From assembly GCA_023144145.1 (NCBI GenBank), contig JAGLGG010000386.1, positions 1-6,082 on the forward strand: a DNA stretch of 6,082 nucleotides, in the 5' to 3' direction. Each line of letters opens with the position of its first letter. The stretch's first letter is position 1. The notes under the pieces were generated by a model. It did not search any database and had not been told where the DNA came from. It worked only from the letters and a program-made list of their open reading frames with translations. Of this stretch, positions 5,892 through 6,082 are shown piece after piece. The translations under genes and the position numbers were made by a program. Source of the stretch: Anaerolineales bacterium. GTDB lineage: Bacteria > Chloroflexota > Anaerolineae > Anaerolineales > E44-bin32.

Positions 5892-6082
5892 TCAAGTAGA
5901 ATCACTCACAATTTCATAGATTTCTGGAAGCCCGATAGTTTCTACCTCTGAAAAGTCCAAGAAATCTCCCTGGTTCTCGGTGATCAGCTTTGATAGGCCA
6001 TGGGTCAGCATGGTCGCGACAACATTAGCATCGTGGATTCGTTTCCCGGTCAGTTCGCAGCTACCTATCAATGATCTCAGCT
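5892..6082 (-). CDS. PIN-domain protein, probably VapC-like toxin, C-terminal half (5' end outside window)
   Basis: A - strand frame is open from the window edge to the TGA at 5892-5894 and gives 62 residues, about half of a usual PIN toxin of roughly 130. It reads LTGKRIHDANVVATMLTHGL, then KLITENQGDF and LDFSEVETIGLPEI. The HDA motif holds the third acidic metal ligand of PIN ribonucleases, and T-E-N-x-x-D-F holds the fourth. Hydrophobic 'VVATMLTHG' between them is the family helix. PIN proteins of this size are usually toxins of type II VapBC pairs that cleave RNA, with the antitoxin gene just upstream, here outside the window. A stand-alone PIN protein cannot be excluded. It runs in the same direction as the kinase but the sensor pair seems functionally unrelated. 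Confidence 0.8.
   Translation of the reverse strand, partial: LRSLIGSCELTGKRIHDANVVATMLTHGLSKLITENQGDFLDFSEVETIGLPEIYEIVSDST

Noticed and set aside
1..6082. CRISPR array, tRNA, rRNA or riboswitch
   Set aside because: No regularly spaced repeats, cloverleaf or conserved riboswitch core was seen on reading either strand.

Overview
This window is bacterial DNA of moderate G+C. It holds part of a carbohydrate ABC-importer operon on the + strand, convergent with a two-component regulator pair on the - strand. No ribosomal or tRNA gene is present, so the organism cannot be fixed. The mix of a MalE/UgpB-type importer without its own ATPase, a YesM/YesN-type kinase and regulator with a PocR sensor, TTG starts and a decayed insertion sequence would fit a free-living or host-associated spirochaete. 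It would fit a Firmicute or relative nearly as well. This assignment is inference at low confidence.

Layout. Bases 1-432 are the 3' end of a solute-binding protein gene. A 13-bp intercistronic hairpin (448-480) follows. Next come two inner-membrane permease genes (499-1410 and 1414-2244), each with the EAA-loop signature that docks the ATPase. No ATPase gene follows, so the importer probably borrows a shared one (MsmX/UgpC type) encoded elsewhere. Bases 2245-2459 are an AT-rich noncoding stretch with short repeats. Bases 2460-2874 on the - strand carry the C-terminal part of a dead transposase. Its frame is broken by an exact 7-bp tandem duplication.

The - strand then carries a response regulator (receiver plus AraC-type DNA-binding domain; 2976-4535) and, upstream of it, a soluble histidine kinase with an N-terminal PocR-type ligand-sensing domain (4532-5836). 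The two overlap by four bases (TTGA). A consensus TATAAT box lies so close to the kinase ATG that the message may be leaderless. The right edge (5892-6082, - strand) is the C-terminal half of a PIN-domain protein, probably a VapC-like toxin.

Working model (inference): the kinase senses a small intracellular metabolite through its PocR domain and phosphorylates the AraC-type regulator. The regulator then controls the neighbouring importer operon. The most distinctive points are the cysteine-rich cytoplasmic sensor, the candidate leaderless promoter and the traceable inactivating mutation in the transposase. I found no evidence of a wholly new biological system.
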